64,000 bases of DNA, taken from NCBI GenBank assembly GCA_907163375.1, contig CAJQUW010003196.1:124001-188000 (forward strand), written 5' to 3'. Source of the DNA: Prostheceraeus crozeri. Taxonomy: Eukaryota; Platyhelminthes; Polycladida; Euryleptidae. A program made the position numbers and the translations under genes. Shown here one piece after another: positions 35,010 through 44,694 of this stretch. Under the pieces are notes generated by a model. It was not told the DNA's origin, made no database searches, and was given only the letters and a program-made list of their open reading frames with translations. Position 1 is the first letter of the stretch; each line of letters opens with the position of its first letter.

Positions 35010-35560
35010 TCCGGCACGTCTGCCGAATTCTAGTGAGTTCCTCTTCTTGTCAGACAGGATCAAAGAAAAACACATGTAAATCCAATGGGACGCAGATTGC
35101 AGTTTTGGCTAAAATGAAATTTTGTATGTTTTCGTTTATCAACTGGAAAGTATTAAGCCGAGAGTCATAATTTTTGGCATGGAATGTCTTCAGGTCATTT
35201 CCTATGATGTGCATGTGCTTTTATCATGCATCTAATCGGCAATGTATGCGAGAATGTAGTTGAATGTGGATAAAGTTGCTCAAAATGTTTGTGTTTGCCG
35301 ACATTACGAGGCTCGCCAAATCTAAATGCGCTTAGCTACATAGACGGGTGCATGAAAATGAAAGGAAATAACCTGAAGACATTCCATGCCAAAAATTATG
35401 ACTCTCGGCTTAATACTTTCCAGTTGATAAACGAAAACATACAAAATTTCATTTTAGCCAAAACTGCAATCTGCGTCCCATTGGATTTACATGTGTTTTT
35501 CTTTGATCCTGTCTGACAAGAAGAGGAACTCACTAGAATTCGGCAGACGTGCAGATTCGT
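35010..35560. repeat. Near-perfect long inverted repeat (about 190-bp arms)
   Basis: Arm 35014-35203 is matched in inverse by 35364-35553 with only scattered differences. Both contain, for example, GGCATGGAATGTCTTCAGGT and its complement ACCTGAAGACATTCCATGCC. A 160-bp unpaired spacer separates them. The high identity suggests recent origin or ongoing homogenisation. Transcripts would form a long hairpin. No coding signal. Confidence 0.75.
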
Positions 35561-36040
35561 AGTAGGCATAGGCTGTACATCATTCTGTGAAAGTCTCATT
35601 TTCGGCCTCGTTCCCTGCAGAAACTCGTGCTGGCTGCCGCACTATTGGCCTGTTTAAGTGCAGTAGGATAGAGATTTAGCTGGGAGGGTTGTGGATGGAA
35701 GGTCGGAAAGGAAGGTTTGAAGGTGACCTTCAAGGTTTGAAGTATGTGATGAGACTACAAGCAGATCGAAGGACAGGGTGGAGAGAGAAGATGAAAAGCA
35801 GAGTTTGTCCAAAGTGGGTCAGGTTTTGAGGAATGTCGTGCAGAAGTGGACGTGTTTTGTCCACGGTATGCCGTATGTATTGACTGTAAGAGGTGATGGG
35901 AGAAGTGGATTTTGCAGGTTTTGGATGTTTTGGGATGAGAAAGGCCATTTTTCGTGGTAAAGGAGGCTTTGGAGAGGACAGATTCGGAATCTGCGTGAAG
36001 GATGTTTCCAGCTCAATCGGCTGAGAACTGGAACACCTCA
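35561..36040. other. no gene; GA-rich flank of the Polinton
   Basis: Purine-rich sequence (GGAAGGT, GGAGAGAGAAG) that opens a 116-residue minus-strand frame with no domain; judged non-coding. Confidence 0.4.
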
Positions 36041-36400
36041 GTAATGGGCAAAAGACCGTTCCAGGACACCTAAAATTCAAAAAAATAGTATCTTTAAAAA
36101 CGACATAAATTCATGAATTTGAACCCTTTTTCAGGTTATGAAGACCTAAATTCACAAATTTGGGCGTTTTTAAAAATACCCAATTTTCAAATTTTTCAAA
36201 ATCTCAAAATTTGAGAATTACAATTTTCACCCTCGCTTAAATCATGACCGTTCCAGGACACCGAAAAAATCATAAAAGTTAAGAATCTCAAAATTTGAGA
36301 ATTACAATTTTCACCCCCGCCAAAATCATGACCGTTCTAGGACACCGAAAATTAGTATTTTTAAAAACGTCTTTTAAATCCATTTTTCAGGTTTTTAAAA
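36041..36400 (+). repeat. Left terminal inverted repeat of the Polinton
   Basis: Matches the inverse of the right end from the terminus inwards. The terminal part (36041-36150) is followed by about two copies of an 80-bp unit containing GACCGTTCCAGGACACCGA and CTCAAAATTTGAGAATTAC (palindrome CTCAAA.TTTGAG), at about 36205-36345. The right repeat has more copies of this unit plus an extra inserted segment, so the two ends differ in length. Confidence 0.85.
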
Positions 36401-36432
36401 TATATCATGTGACTAAAAATATTTCTTTAAAA

Positions 36433-37161
36433 ATGGAAGAAACAAAAGTGGAAGGAACTTCAGAAATGGAAGGAACCTCAAGAATATATCCTTCGTTATC
36501 ATATGAACGTAGTTCTACTTTAATGGACATTGAAAAGATTAACATTGAAAAAATGAATAAAGAAAAACACAAAGATAGAGTTAGGTATATGAAAGATAAG
36601 GAATCTCAATTATTATTAAGATTAGAGCATTATATAAAATTAAGAAAGAGATGGACTAAAGTTAAGAATGTAACACAAGGAATTGGCATATTCTTAACAA
36701 TAAGTTTAGGTGCTTTGACAATTGTTATATCTTCAGGTGTTTTAGTAATTCCAGTAGTTGTTACAGCTTTAACAGGTACGGGTGTTTTTGCAACTTCACT
36801 TGTTACAATGTTAGATAAATCTTTAATAACTAAGAAACGAAAATCATTAAAAACTAAGCATTTACATATTAAAGAAGTCTATGATAAACTACATTACTAC
36901 TTTCAAAGAGTATGTGATGATAATGTTATTACGTTAGATGAGATTGAAAAATTTGATCAAATAGCTAATGAAGTAAATCAAATATCATTTCAATCACAGA
37001 CAGAAAAAGTTGATGATAAAAATAAAAAGGATGGCAAAATTTCTAGTGATGCTAAAATTTCTAATGAAGAAAATGACAAATCTTTTTTAGAAGAGCTAAA
37101 AACTTTAAGCGAAAATTTAAGCAAAACTTTATTAAACAAAACTTTATTAAACAAAACTTAA
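36433..37161 (+). CDS. Polinton membrane-hairpin protein, function unknown
   Basis: 242 residues from the ATG at 36433, which follows the leader TTTAAAA. The N-terminus contains EGTSEMEGTSR. The middle is basic and helical (residues 45-95). Two adjacent hydrophobic segments follow at about 97-140 (IGIFLTISLGALTIVISS, then VLVIPVVVTALTGTG). The C-terminal half is charged and ends in a short repeat (KTLLNKTLLNKT). Small proteins with a hydrophobic hairpin are common in animal Polintons and are presumed virion or membrane proteins, but I do not recognise a named family. Start chosen over upstream non-ATG codons because of the leader motif shared with the other genes. Confidence 0.6.
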   Translation: MEETKVEGTSEMEGTSRIYPSLSYERSSTLMDIEKINIEKMNKEKHKDRVRYMKDKESQLLLRLEHYIKLRKRWTKVKNVTQGIGIFLTISLGALTIVISSGVLVIPVVVTALTGTGVFATSLVTMLDKSLITKKRKSLKTKHLHIKEVYDKLHYYFQRVCDDNVITLDEIEKFDQIANEVNQISFQSQTEKVDDKNKKDGKISSDAKISNEENDKSFLEELKTLSENLSKTLLNKTLLNKT

Positions 37162-37297
37162 AACGAGAAAACTTTAACCGAGAAATCTTTAAACGAAAAG
37201 ATGTTAGACAACAAAGAAATAAAAAAATAATTTGTTCAGTAAAATGTTTTTGCTGCATTCCAATGTTACCACAAAATTCAAATATTATATTTTAAAA

Positions 37298-38119
37298 ATG
37301 GATAAAATTAGAGCTGATAATTTTAAAAGAATAAAACAATTAGAAGAGTTAATAAAACAAAGAAATATTATGAAAGAAAATCATCTTCAACATAGAATGA
37401 TAAAAGCTGGTATTCAATCTGATATGTTTGAAAAAATGCAACAAACCGAGCAAGTAAAAACTGATTTTGAGAAAACTATGAAACCATTTAAAACTCTTGA
37501 AAAAGAAAGTACAAATAATGATAAACAAATTGATATAACAGATCCAGAGCACAAAACTATATTAGATGACTATGGATTACTAGAATCAAACATTAATAAG
37601 AAATTACCAAAATCTATGCAATTTGAACATTCTATTTCATTTATAGATGGAAAAACAATACCTAGATTTTATCTCGGACAAAAAGAAATATTTCCACAAC
37701 CTTTTCGAGGTATAATTTTTTCACCAGATAAATCTCCTTTTAATTTAGATAGAAATTTTGTTAATATTTTAAGAGGAGCAGATTTAAATAATTATGCTGT
37801 AGAAGATCTCATAAAATATAAAGCTATGTTAGACAGAGTTGGTGCAGTAAAATCTCTTAGACGTTATAAACAATTAGAAAATTTATTATCAACGGGAGTT
37901 AAATTAGGGAAAGGTTTATCTGAAAAACAGAAAACTGAAACAACTGTATTTTTACCAGATGATCCACAAGAATTACTAAATAGATTAAATATTTTAATAT
38001 CTGCAATAAAAGAAGGACATAATTCTAGTTTCAATGAAATTCATGCTATATTGAAAAGACTGTTAGAAAAGAAGATTCTAAATGAAGAGGATTATAAAAG
38101 TATAACCGGACATCTCTGA
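37298..38119 (+). CDS. Conserved Polinton protein of unknown function
   Basis: 273 residues from ATG 37298 (leader TATTTTAAAA). The N-terminal 60 residues are helical and charged. The central part contains IYF-rich segments such as IPRFYLGQKEIFPQP and SPDKSPFNLDRNF. The C-terminal 50 residues (LLNRLNILISAIKEGHNSS, then LLEKKILNEEDYKS) match a segment I associate with a frequent Polinton-encoded protein in animal genomes, whose role is unknown. The stop codon falls inside the twin-hairpin unit 38108-38139, so that insertion may define the present C-terminus. Next gene starts 105 bp downstream on the same strand. Confidence 0.6.
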   Translation: MDKIRADNFKRIKQLEELIKQRNIMKENHLQHRMIKAGIQSDMFEKMQQTEQVKTDFEKTMKPFKTLEKESTNNDKQIDITDPEHKTILDDYGLLESNINKKLPKSMQFEHSISFIDGKTIPRFYLGQKEIFPQPFRGIIFSPDKSPFNLDRNFVNILRGADLNNYAVEDLIKYKAMLDRVGAVKSLRRYKQLENLLSTGVKLGKGLSEKQKTETTVFLPDDPQELLNRLNILISAIKEGHNSSFNEIHAILKRLLEKKILNEEDYKSITGHL

Positions 38120-38139
38120 TGTCCTCCAGGGCTTCGCCC
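38108..38139 (+). repeat. Twin-hairpin unit at gene end
   Basis: GGACATC-TCT-GATGTCC (38108-38124) is followed by TCCA and GGGC-TTC-GCCC (38129-38139). Same module as at 41081-41112 (inverse) and 49484-49514. Here the TGA stop of the upstream gene lies inside the first stem. Confidence 0.8.
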
Positions 38140-38224
38140 GTAGCTGAAATATGTTGTTGTTTTTAATTTTTTATAAAAAAAAATATTTCATAAAAAATAT
38201 TTATTTAATTTTTTTAGTTTAAAA

Positions 38225-39013
38225 ATGTGTTCAGCAGATTTAGACAAAATTAATAATCATTTAGAAAATTTGATAGAGATTTTGGGTTCATCAAAATTTA
38301 GTACGACGTTAAAAATTATAACAACTACTTCATCACACACTTGTAATTTAGAACCCATTCTACATTTGGAACAAAATAAAAATTATCAAATTGCATTGAC
38401 TAGTTTCTCTACATTTAACACTATTCAAAACGTTATCAAAGGTGTGAATGATCAATTTAGATATTCTACTGATAAAGGCAAAACATGGAAAATACTAACT
38501 TTTCTTCCTGGTTCTTACGAAGTTGAAACAATATCAAATGAAATTAAGAGACATTTAGGTATATCATTTAAAGATAAGAAACAATTACATTTTGCAGTTG
38601 AACCGGCAGTTAATAAATTTTCTCTTACTTTAGACGAAAATCATCAAGTTGATTTTAATCATGATAGATCATTGTCAAAGCTATTAGGATTTAATAAACA
38701 AACCTATAGTCAAGGTTATCATTTAGGTGAGAAGATTCCAAAAATAACTGAAATAAATTCAATTGTTGTACATTGTGACATTATTGAAGGAGGATATATA
38801 AATGGTAAATTATCAAATTTAATATTCAGTTTTCCAGCTTTTACTGTACCCATTGGTTATAGATTAAATGTAATTCCACAAACATTAATATATTTTCCTA
38901 TTACAAGAAAAACTATTAACAACATTGGCATTAGAATCACTGATGAGAAAGGACAAGAAATAAATTTTGGAGGTGAAGAGATTATGATAGATCTTTTGGT
39001 TCGGGAGGTATAA
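38225..39013 (+). CDS. Minor capsid (penton-like) protein
   Basis: 262 residues, intact. Residues 50-130 contain YQIALTSFSTFNTI and FRYSTDKGKTWKILTF followed by PGSYEVETISNEIKRHL. Residues 155-260 contain LLGFNKQTYSQGYH, VVHCDIIEGGYINGK, PIGYRLN and YFPITRKTINNIGIRITD. These blocks, in this order, characterise the single jelly-roll minor capsid protein of Polintons/adintoviruses, which forms the vertex penton of the virion. The gene follows the leader TTTTTTTAGTTTAAAA and is followed by a GGGAG..CTCCC hairpin right at the stop. No breaks seen. Confidence 0.88.
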   Translation: MCSADLDKINNHLENLIEILGSSKFSTTLKIITTTSSHTCNLEPILHLEQNKNYQIALTSFSTFNTIQNVIKGVNDQFRYSTDKGKTWKILTFLPGSYEVETISNEIKRHLGISFKDKKQLHFAVEPAVNKFSLTLDENHQVDFNHDRSLSKLLGFNKQTYSQGYHLGEKIPKITEINSIVVHCDIIEGGYINGKLSNLIFSFPAFTVPIGYRLNVIPQTLIYFPITRKTINNIGIRITDEKGQEINFGGEEIMIDLLVREV

Positions 39014-39099
39014 ACTCCCACGCGAAGCTAGAGAAGTTTAATTTTCTTCTTCTTCTTTAAAAACAAAAATAAAATAAAAATAAATTTTTTTATTAAAAA

Positions 39100-39866
39100 A
39101 TGAGTGAAGTGCTACCATTAAATAAAAAAAACTTAAATTTAATCATCATCCAAATTTATCTAATAAAGTTTTGTCAGTTATTTGTGGAAGATCAGGTTGC
39201 GGAAAAACGTATCTATTATTTAAAATTTTAACGACTCCAAATTTTTTGGATTATAACAATCTTATAATTTATACAACAACGGCAGAACAACCCGTCTATC
39301 AATTTTTAAAATATGGATTTGAAAATAATCTTTAAAAAACAGCAATTGCTTCATTATTCAAAGAATATGAAAAATCTGAAGATGAAGAAGAAATAAGTTC
39401 GTGGTGTGAAGAAGCAGCAAAAAATAATCAGTTAGTAGAATCTAATAAAAATAACCATATAAAGATACAATTAATAGATGATAGTGGTAATATGCAAGAT
39501 CCTAGTAAACTAGATAAAACAATGAAACATTGTGTAATTTTTGATGATTGTGTTAATGATAGAAATCAGTCAGTTCAGAGAAATTATTTCACAAGAGGTA
39601 GACATAATAACTGTAGTGTATTTTATTTAACACAAAGTATGTATTCATTAGACGGAAGTGTTATTAGAAAGAATGCAAATATATTTATACTATTTGAAAT
39701 AAATGCAAGAAACTTAAGTGATTTGTTAAGAGATTTATGCGCAAGAAATAAAGATGAATTTAAACAATCGTGTAATAATGCTTGGTCAAAAGATTTTGGC
39801 TTCATTACAATTAATATTGATAAAAAAATTCATCAAAGAGTTATCGAAAATATTTTCGCGGAGTGA
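39100..39866 (+). pseudogene. A32/FtsK-like genome-packaging ATPase, interrupted
   Basis: The ATG at 39100 (leader TTTTTTTATTAAAAA) opens a frame that leaves register near the A-run at 39124-39131. The following frame carries the Walker A box GRSGCGKT at 39186-39209. It is then cut by an in-frame TAA at 39333-39335 and resumes to 39866, where HCVIFDDCVND gives the Walker B Asp-Asp and YFTRGRHNNCSVFYLTQSM the sensor-like region. This order is that of the Polinton packaging ATPase that drives DNA into capsids. The A-run holds A AAA AAC in the right phase for -1 slippage into the Walker A frame, but a simple indel is as likely. Two breaks make it a pseudogene as it stands. Confidence 0.88.
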
Positions 39867-41080
39867 TAAAAATATACAAATATAGTGTTACAATATTTTT
39901 TTTATTTTATATATATATCAAATTTGTCTATCTTAGAAATTAGAAAATTAAAAAGGTTCAGTAGTTATTCCATCAGGTAAAATTTTTCTTTTATCATCAA
40001 ATGGATCTAATGCTAATTTATGTTCTTCTTTTAAATACATGTTATGTTTTTTTGAATTAAGTCTATAATTACATGCTGTTTTTATTTCATTATTAAATAA
40101 TACATTTTTATAATCTTGAAATGTTATTTGATTAGCCACTGATGCCTTTGAAATTCCTTTTAATGTTTTATGTGTTTTAATATTATTAGTTGTATCATAA
40201 CAGTAACATTTAGATTTTAAAAATATAGCTTCTGTTATGAAATCTTCATTTCCTTCTAATTCATCTTTTACTTTACATAAATCAGAAGGATGAATGATAT
40301 CTTTTATTTTATCTATTTCTTCATCAAGTGTAGAATTATACGGTATTGTTAATTCTAAGAAAACAGAATCGGTATCTGTAAAGTGTAATTTATAGTTTTT
40401 GCCATAAGCAGGTGCTAAATAATCATATATAAATCTATACATAAATAGTTTAGCTAATTCTAATATAGTGAAACCAATAAAATTAAACTTATCATGTTTT
40501 ACGCTAATTCGACGTAAATGTACAGCACATAGTTCATCACTAAATCTAGTAGTTCTTTTATATGTAGGTTTCCTTGTTAAATTTTGAAACCTATCTTTAT
40601 CATAAACTATTTCAATATTTTGTCTATTACGCACATTTTCTAAAGTCTTACCATAAAATGCATTATTCATTAATTTGAAGAACACGTTTCCAAAATCATC
40701 TTTATTTCTTTTAGCTATTTTACGTTTTTCAATATTGAACTCTATATAATTTTTTAACCACCTAGATTTTTGATAAAATAGTTTTCGATGTATTTTGGTG
40801 AGAATCATTCCATGATCTAAATACCAATCTAGCATTCTTCCTTCAACAACATACTTTCCTTTATTGCTTTGTGTTAACATAAGTTTTTTTGTTGGTCTGT
40901 ATTTCTTCGGAATTAAAGATTTTTGATAATCTGAAAAATCTTCTATATTAGGAATTTTGTTTTCGGGACAGAAAGGAAAATATTTTGTTTTATCTTTTAT
41001 TTCATCAGGGTATACTAAATCAACTTCATATATATAACCATGATTATAATTTCCATCATATGTTTTTTGATAATCTAGAA

Positions 41081-41112
41081 CGGGCGAAGCCCTAGTAGAC
41101 ATCTCTGATGTC
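41081..41112 (-). repeat. Twin-hairpin unit in frame within PolB
   Basis: On the plus strand, GGGC-GAA-GCCC (41082-41092) and GACATC-TCT-GATGTC (41098-41112). Read on the coding strand it encodes TTSEMSTRASPV between NIR and LDYQ, just after motif A of the polymerase, without disturbing the frame. Confidence 0.85.
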
Positions 41113-42176
41113 GTACGAATATTACACCATGACATTTCACCTGTTGGTAATTCTTGTATCATGCAAGAAGAATATAAGCTATTAAAATCATAATATAACA
41201 AATAGTTTTCTCTCATGAATTCATCAATTGCTTTTTCACGTTCTACTCCTTCTCGTTTCGTTCGAAAAATTTCTAATATTTTTTCTTTTTCTTCTGGAGA
41301 TAAAGGTTTCATTATTCCATATTCTTGTGGATTTACTTTCTTATTATAACATTTAACATATCTATTACCTAAAACTGATGAAACTCCACCTCTAATTCCA
41401 GATTCAAAAAATAATAATTTATCATATGTATTTTCTTTATAATGTTTAAGTTTAACACCAGTATGTTTTAATCCTGCTAGCCATGTTAAACCTGGTGTAG
41501 AATAACAATAACATGGATCTATTCCGTAATATTCTAAACACATGTCACGAAAGTTTTCGAAAAGATCAGCTAGTATTAATACATCCATCTGTAGATATTT
41601 CATTGTATAATCATACATTGTTTTACAATTTAACTCTCTCCAATTCTTTTCAGCTTCTGCATAGTCTTCGTCAGATAATTTTGATTGTTTTAATGTTGAT
41701 TTAAATTTATTTATTGGAGGAAGTTGTTTTTCTTCCATAATTTTATTCACAGAATTAAAATCAGTCTTCGACTGTGAACCACAGGTTTTATCTCCAGTTA
41801 TGTACTCATACGGAAATATGCCTTTTAAAGGTTTTAAATTATATTTATTTAATATTTTACATTGTTCAGATTTCAAAGTTTTTCCCATAACATCTAATGA
41901 ATAAGGAGTAAAAAATCTAAATGCATCTAAAATTCTAATACAACCTAATTGCATTGAAAAATATTCTTCTTCTGTTTTACATAGTACATTTATTTGTTGT
42001 AGTTGTAATTTTTCAGATGAAAATAAATCTTTCATTACTAGATGGAAATCATATTTAGAACCATTATAGAAATATAAAGGAACAAAGTTATATTTAAATT
42101 TATTAGCATTAAGATTACAAGAATTATGTGCTGCACCTCTATATAATCCATTTAGATGATCATGATCTTTTACCTT

Positions 42177-42201
42177 GACGGCAGAGCCGTCGCTTCGCCT
42201 A
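42177..42201 (-). repeat. Hairpin insertion in PolB zinc motif region
   Basis: GACGGC-AGA-GCCGTC (42177-42191) followed by GCTTCGCC. On the coding strand it encodes RRSDGSAV between the CxxC pair and the DHDH motif. GC-rich island in very AT-rich surroundings; a different stem from the twin-hairpin family but the same style. Confidence 0.65.
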
Positions 42202-42571
42202 TCAAGATATCTACCTTTGCCATTTTTATAATTTTTTGTAAATTCTCTTCCACAGTAATAACATTTTGTTTCATTAATAAAATTTAATTTTTCTTTTTCT
42301 GTTAATGGCATCATCGGTATATTTGTTTCAAGCAATTGTGAAAAACGTCCTTGTAATTCTTCTACTTTCTTTGTAAACATTTCTGAACTATCTTCACCAT
42401 AGTATTGAAAATATTCTGATTTAAATAATTCAGGATAATTTGAATGAATGTACATTCCCCAACATAATGGTTTTTGTTCAAATAAATATTTTTCTTTACT
42501 TTGTTCAGCTGAACTTTTTCCAGGTGCACTTTTTTCAGAATTATAATTTTCAGAATTATAATTTTCAGAAT

Positions 42572-42600
42572 CGGGTGAAGCCCTGGAACTTTACGTTCGA
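42572..42600 (-). repeat. Twin-hairpin unit carrying an in-frame stop in PolB
   Basis: The coding strand reads CGAACGTAAAGTTCCAGGG followed by CTTCACCCG. Compared with units at 44244-44271 and 45237-45264, the loop codon GAA is TAA here (42591-42593), and this ends the upstream frame. Downstream coding continues in the same frame. Confidence 0.8.
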
Positions 42601-44144
42601 TTTTGTGTCATATTAACATTATATGCTTCAAAATCACAATAAATAGTAAAGGGTACTTTATTTTTAAAATACCATTTATTATATTCTAAATAATCATCTT
42701 TAGGAAAAGTATTTTGAACTGCTTCGTTTTGTTGACAATTCTCCAAATGTCTATTCATTTCTTCTAAAGTTCTAAAACTTGTCATACATTGAAGACAAGG
42801 AAAATTTTTATTATCTGAAGTTTTTGTAAATATAGAAACATCTTTACACAATATAAAATGTCCCTGATAATATAATATATTCGCTTGTGCTGGTTGTTTT
42901 GACTGTTCTAATTTTACAAATTCATCTTTATATATTTCATGTGTTTCATTAATTTCTTTTGTAATATTAAATGTATTTTGATGATAATTTTGATTTAATA
43001 TTTGTAGCTGATAAATATATTCTTTATCATATTGTTCTTTATATTGTTGTAGACATTTTTTTAAACATTCATTTAATTCTTTATTTTCTTCATTATTTAA
43101 TTCATTATTTTCTTCATTTAATTTTTGAATCGTTTCTATCTTATCTTCATATTTATGGCCATATTCTTGTAGTAACATTTTTGTTTGTTGTTGATAATCT
43201 ATTTTACATTTTTGTAAACTTTTATTTAAATTTTCTAATTTTTGTTGATATTCTGAAGATAAAGATGAATATTTGTAATTATAATCATCAGTACGTCCTT
43301 TATAATTATTATGATTAATCATTATTGGTGATAGTGTTTTAACAAGTTCAAATTTTTCAGTACATATTATTTTTCCTTGGTAAAAAATATTATGATGCAT
43401 GTAATTTTCCTCTATCATTATATACTATTTCTGATTGACATAAATTTTTATTATTCAAATAAAATTTTTTTGAATCTGAGTAAAGTGGAGTAATTTTACC
43501 AATAGAAACATAATTCACATTTAATTCAAAAACATTTACTTCTATTAAATTTTTATTCTTTTTATGAAACTTTTTTAACCTATTATAATCATATGGAAAT
43601 TCATCTAAGCCATCAGAAAGATCAAATTCATTTATGTATTCTTCTTTATTATAATGACTTAGTCTTTCTTTATGATATTCTGCAGGATGTAAATGTGCTA
43701 TAATACTCCACAGAAAACAATAATCATCTTCATTTTTTATGTTGATTAATTGTGGTGAACTGAAAGGTAAAGGAACATAACTACCACCAGTATTATTTTT
43801 ATATTTATCAATTACTATTTTCTTAGATAGTATTTTAACAAATCTCCAACCAGATTCACGTAACTGGGCTTCAATTATACAATTTTCTAATTTAAGTATC
43901 ATCGATTCAAATATGGGTTGTATATCATTTACATTATGAATTTCTTGTGAATTTGTAAAATGTCCTTGTATTATTTCTTCAGGAATTCCATCAGGTCCAT
44001 TTTTTGTATAAAGTACTTCTACATTCATATAACATTTGAAAGATTTCTTAAATATATTATAAAAGTTTGTTAATACATTATAAAAAGTTTCATCGGTTTC
44101 ATTATGTTCAACAGATTCATTAAATAAATATTTTATATCTGTTA

Positions 44145-44271
44145 CTGGGGAAGCCCTAGAACCTTCGGCTCGTTCCGCTTCATCGGTTCGTTCAGCTTCA
44201 TCAAATTCATCAGTATCGCTAAATAAATATCTTCCATCTGGTACGGGCGAAGCCCTAGAACCTTCGGTTTG
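44145..44271 (-). repeat. Two twin-hairpin units in a 99-bp tandem duplication
   Basis: Units at 44145-44172 and 44244-44271 (plus strand GGG(C)GAAGCCCTAGAACC-TTCGG) are each followed on the coding strand by a segment reading (R/K)YLF. The interval is 99 bp. Both units encode EGSRASPV in the polymerase N-terminal frame, so hairpin plus flank has been duplicated in frame. Confidence 0.75.
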
Positions 44272-44694
44272 TATGGTCTCATCTTCACTATTAAAAACTT
44301 TTTTATATTCCGAATGTTAATAATCATCAAACATTTTTTTAACTTTTATATCAGTAGGCAATGTTTCTAGATAGTTTTTATAACTATTTAATTTTAATAT
44401 ATTTCCTTCATCAACTCGTTCTACATTTTGTAAATGCAATTTACTATTTAAATGAGATTGATAACTTCTTTTTGTTTGCAACTTTTTTTTACATAAGACA
44501 CAATAAAACTTGGTATTTTCCATTTTTTTAATTTTTTTAGAGAAAATTTAAGAAAAAAATTTGTGTTTTAATTTTAGATATAAACATTCTAATATCAAGG
44601 ACTTGAGTGTTATTTTATATTATTATATATTTCACGTTCTTTAGTTATTTTTTTCTTTATCACATTAAGTTTTATCATATTAAGTTTTATCTTA

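Larger units (their letters stand above)
39948..44523 (-). pseudogene. Protein-primed type B DNA polymerase, broken at three points
   Basis: The minus strand from ATG 44523 starts with a C2H2-type zinc finger (FYCVLCKKKLQ..SHLNSKLHLQN). A TAA at 44317-44319 interrupts it, after which the same frame continues. The region 43390-44028 has the DDYCFLWSIIAHL segment usual in Polinton polymerases. A frameshift lies at about 43390-43418. The next part holds a coiled-coil stretch and the exonuclease motif YCDFEAYN near 42630. A TAA at 42591-42593, inside a hairpin unit, follows in the same frame. The last 835 residues hold a Cys/His motif (CYYCGREF, DHDHLNGLYRGAAHNSCN), palm motif A YYDFNSLYSS, motif B KLMNNAFYGKTLEN and motif C FTDTDSVF. 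Full span about 1,520 codons, long for the family partly because of inserted units. Replicates the element with a protein primer. Confidence 0.92.

Noticed and set aside
35730-36080. 116-residue minus-strand ORF overlapping the Polinton's left end.
   Set aside because: Produced by purine-rich sequence and runs into the TIR; no recognisable protein features.
42971-43318. 115-residue plus-strand ORF opposite PolB.
   Set aside because: Antisense shadow of the coiled-coil part of the polymerase, with composition typical of such shadows.
39333-44319. Three in-frame stops in Polinton genes are all TAA, suggesting TAA might be read as sense.
   Set aside because: Intact genes of the same element end in TAA (minor capsid, pX-like), and frameshifts occur too; ordinary decay or sequence error explains the pattern.
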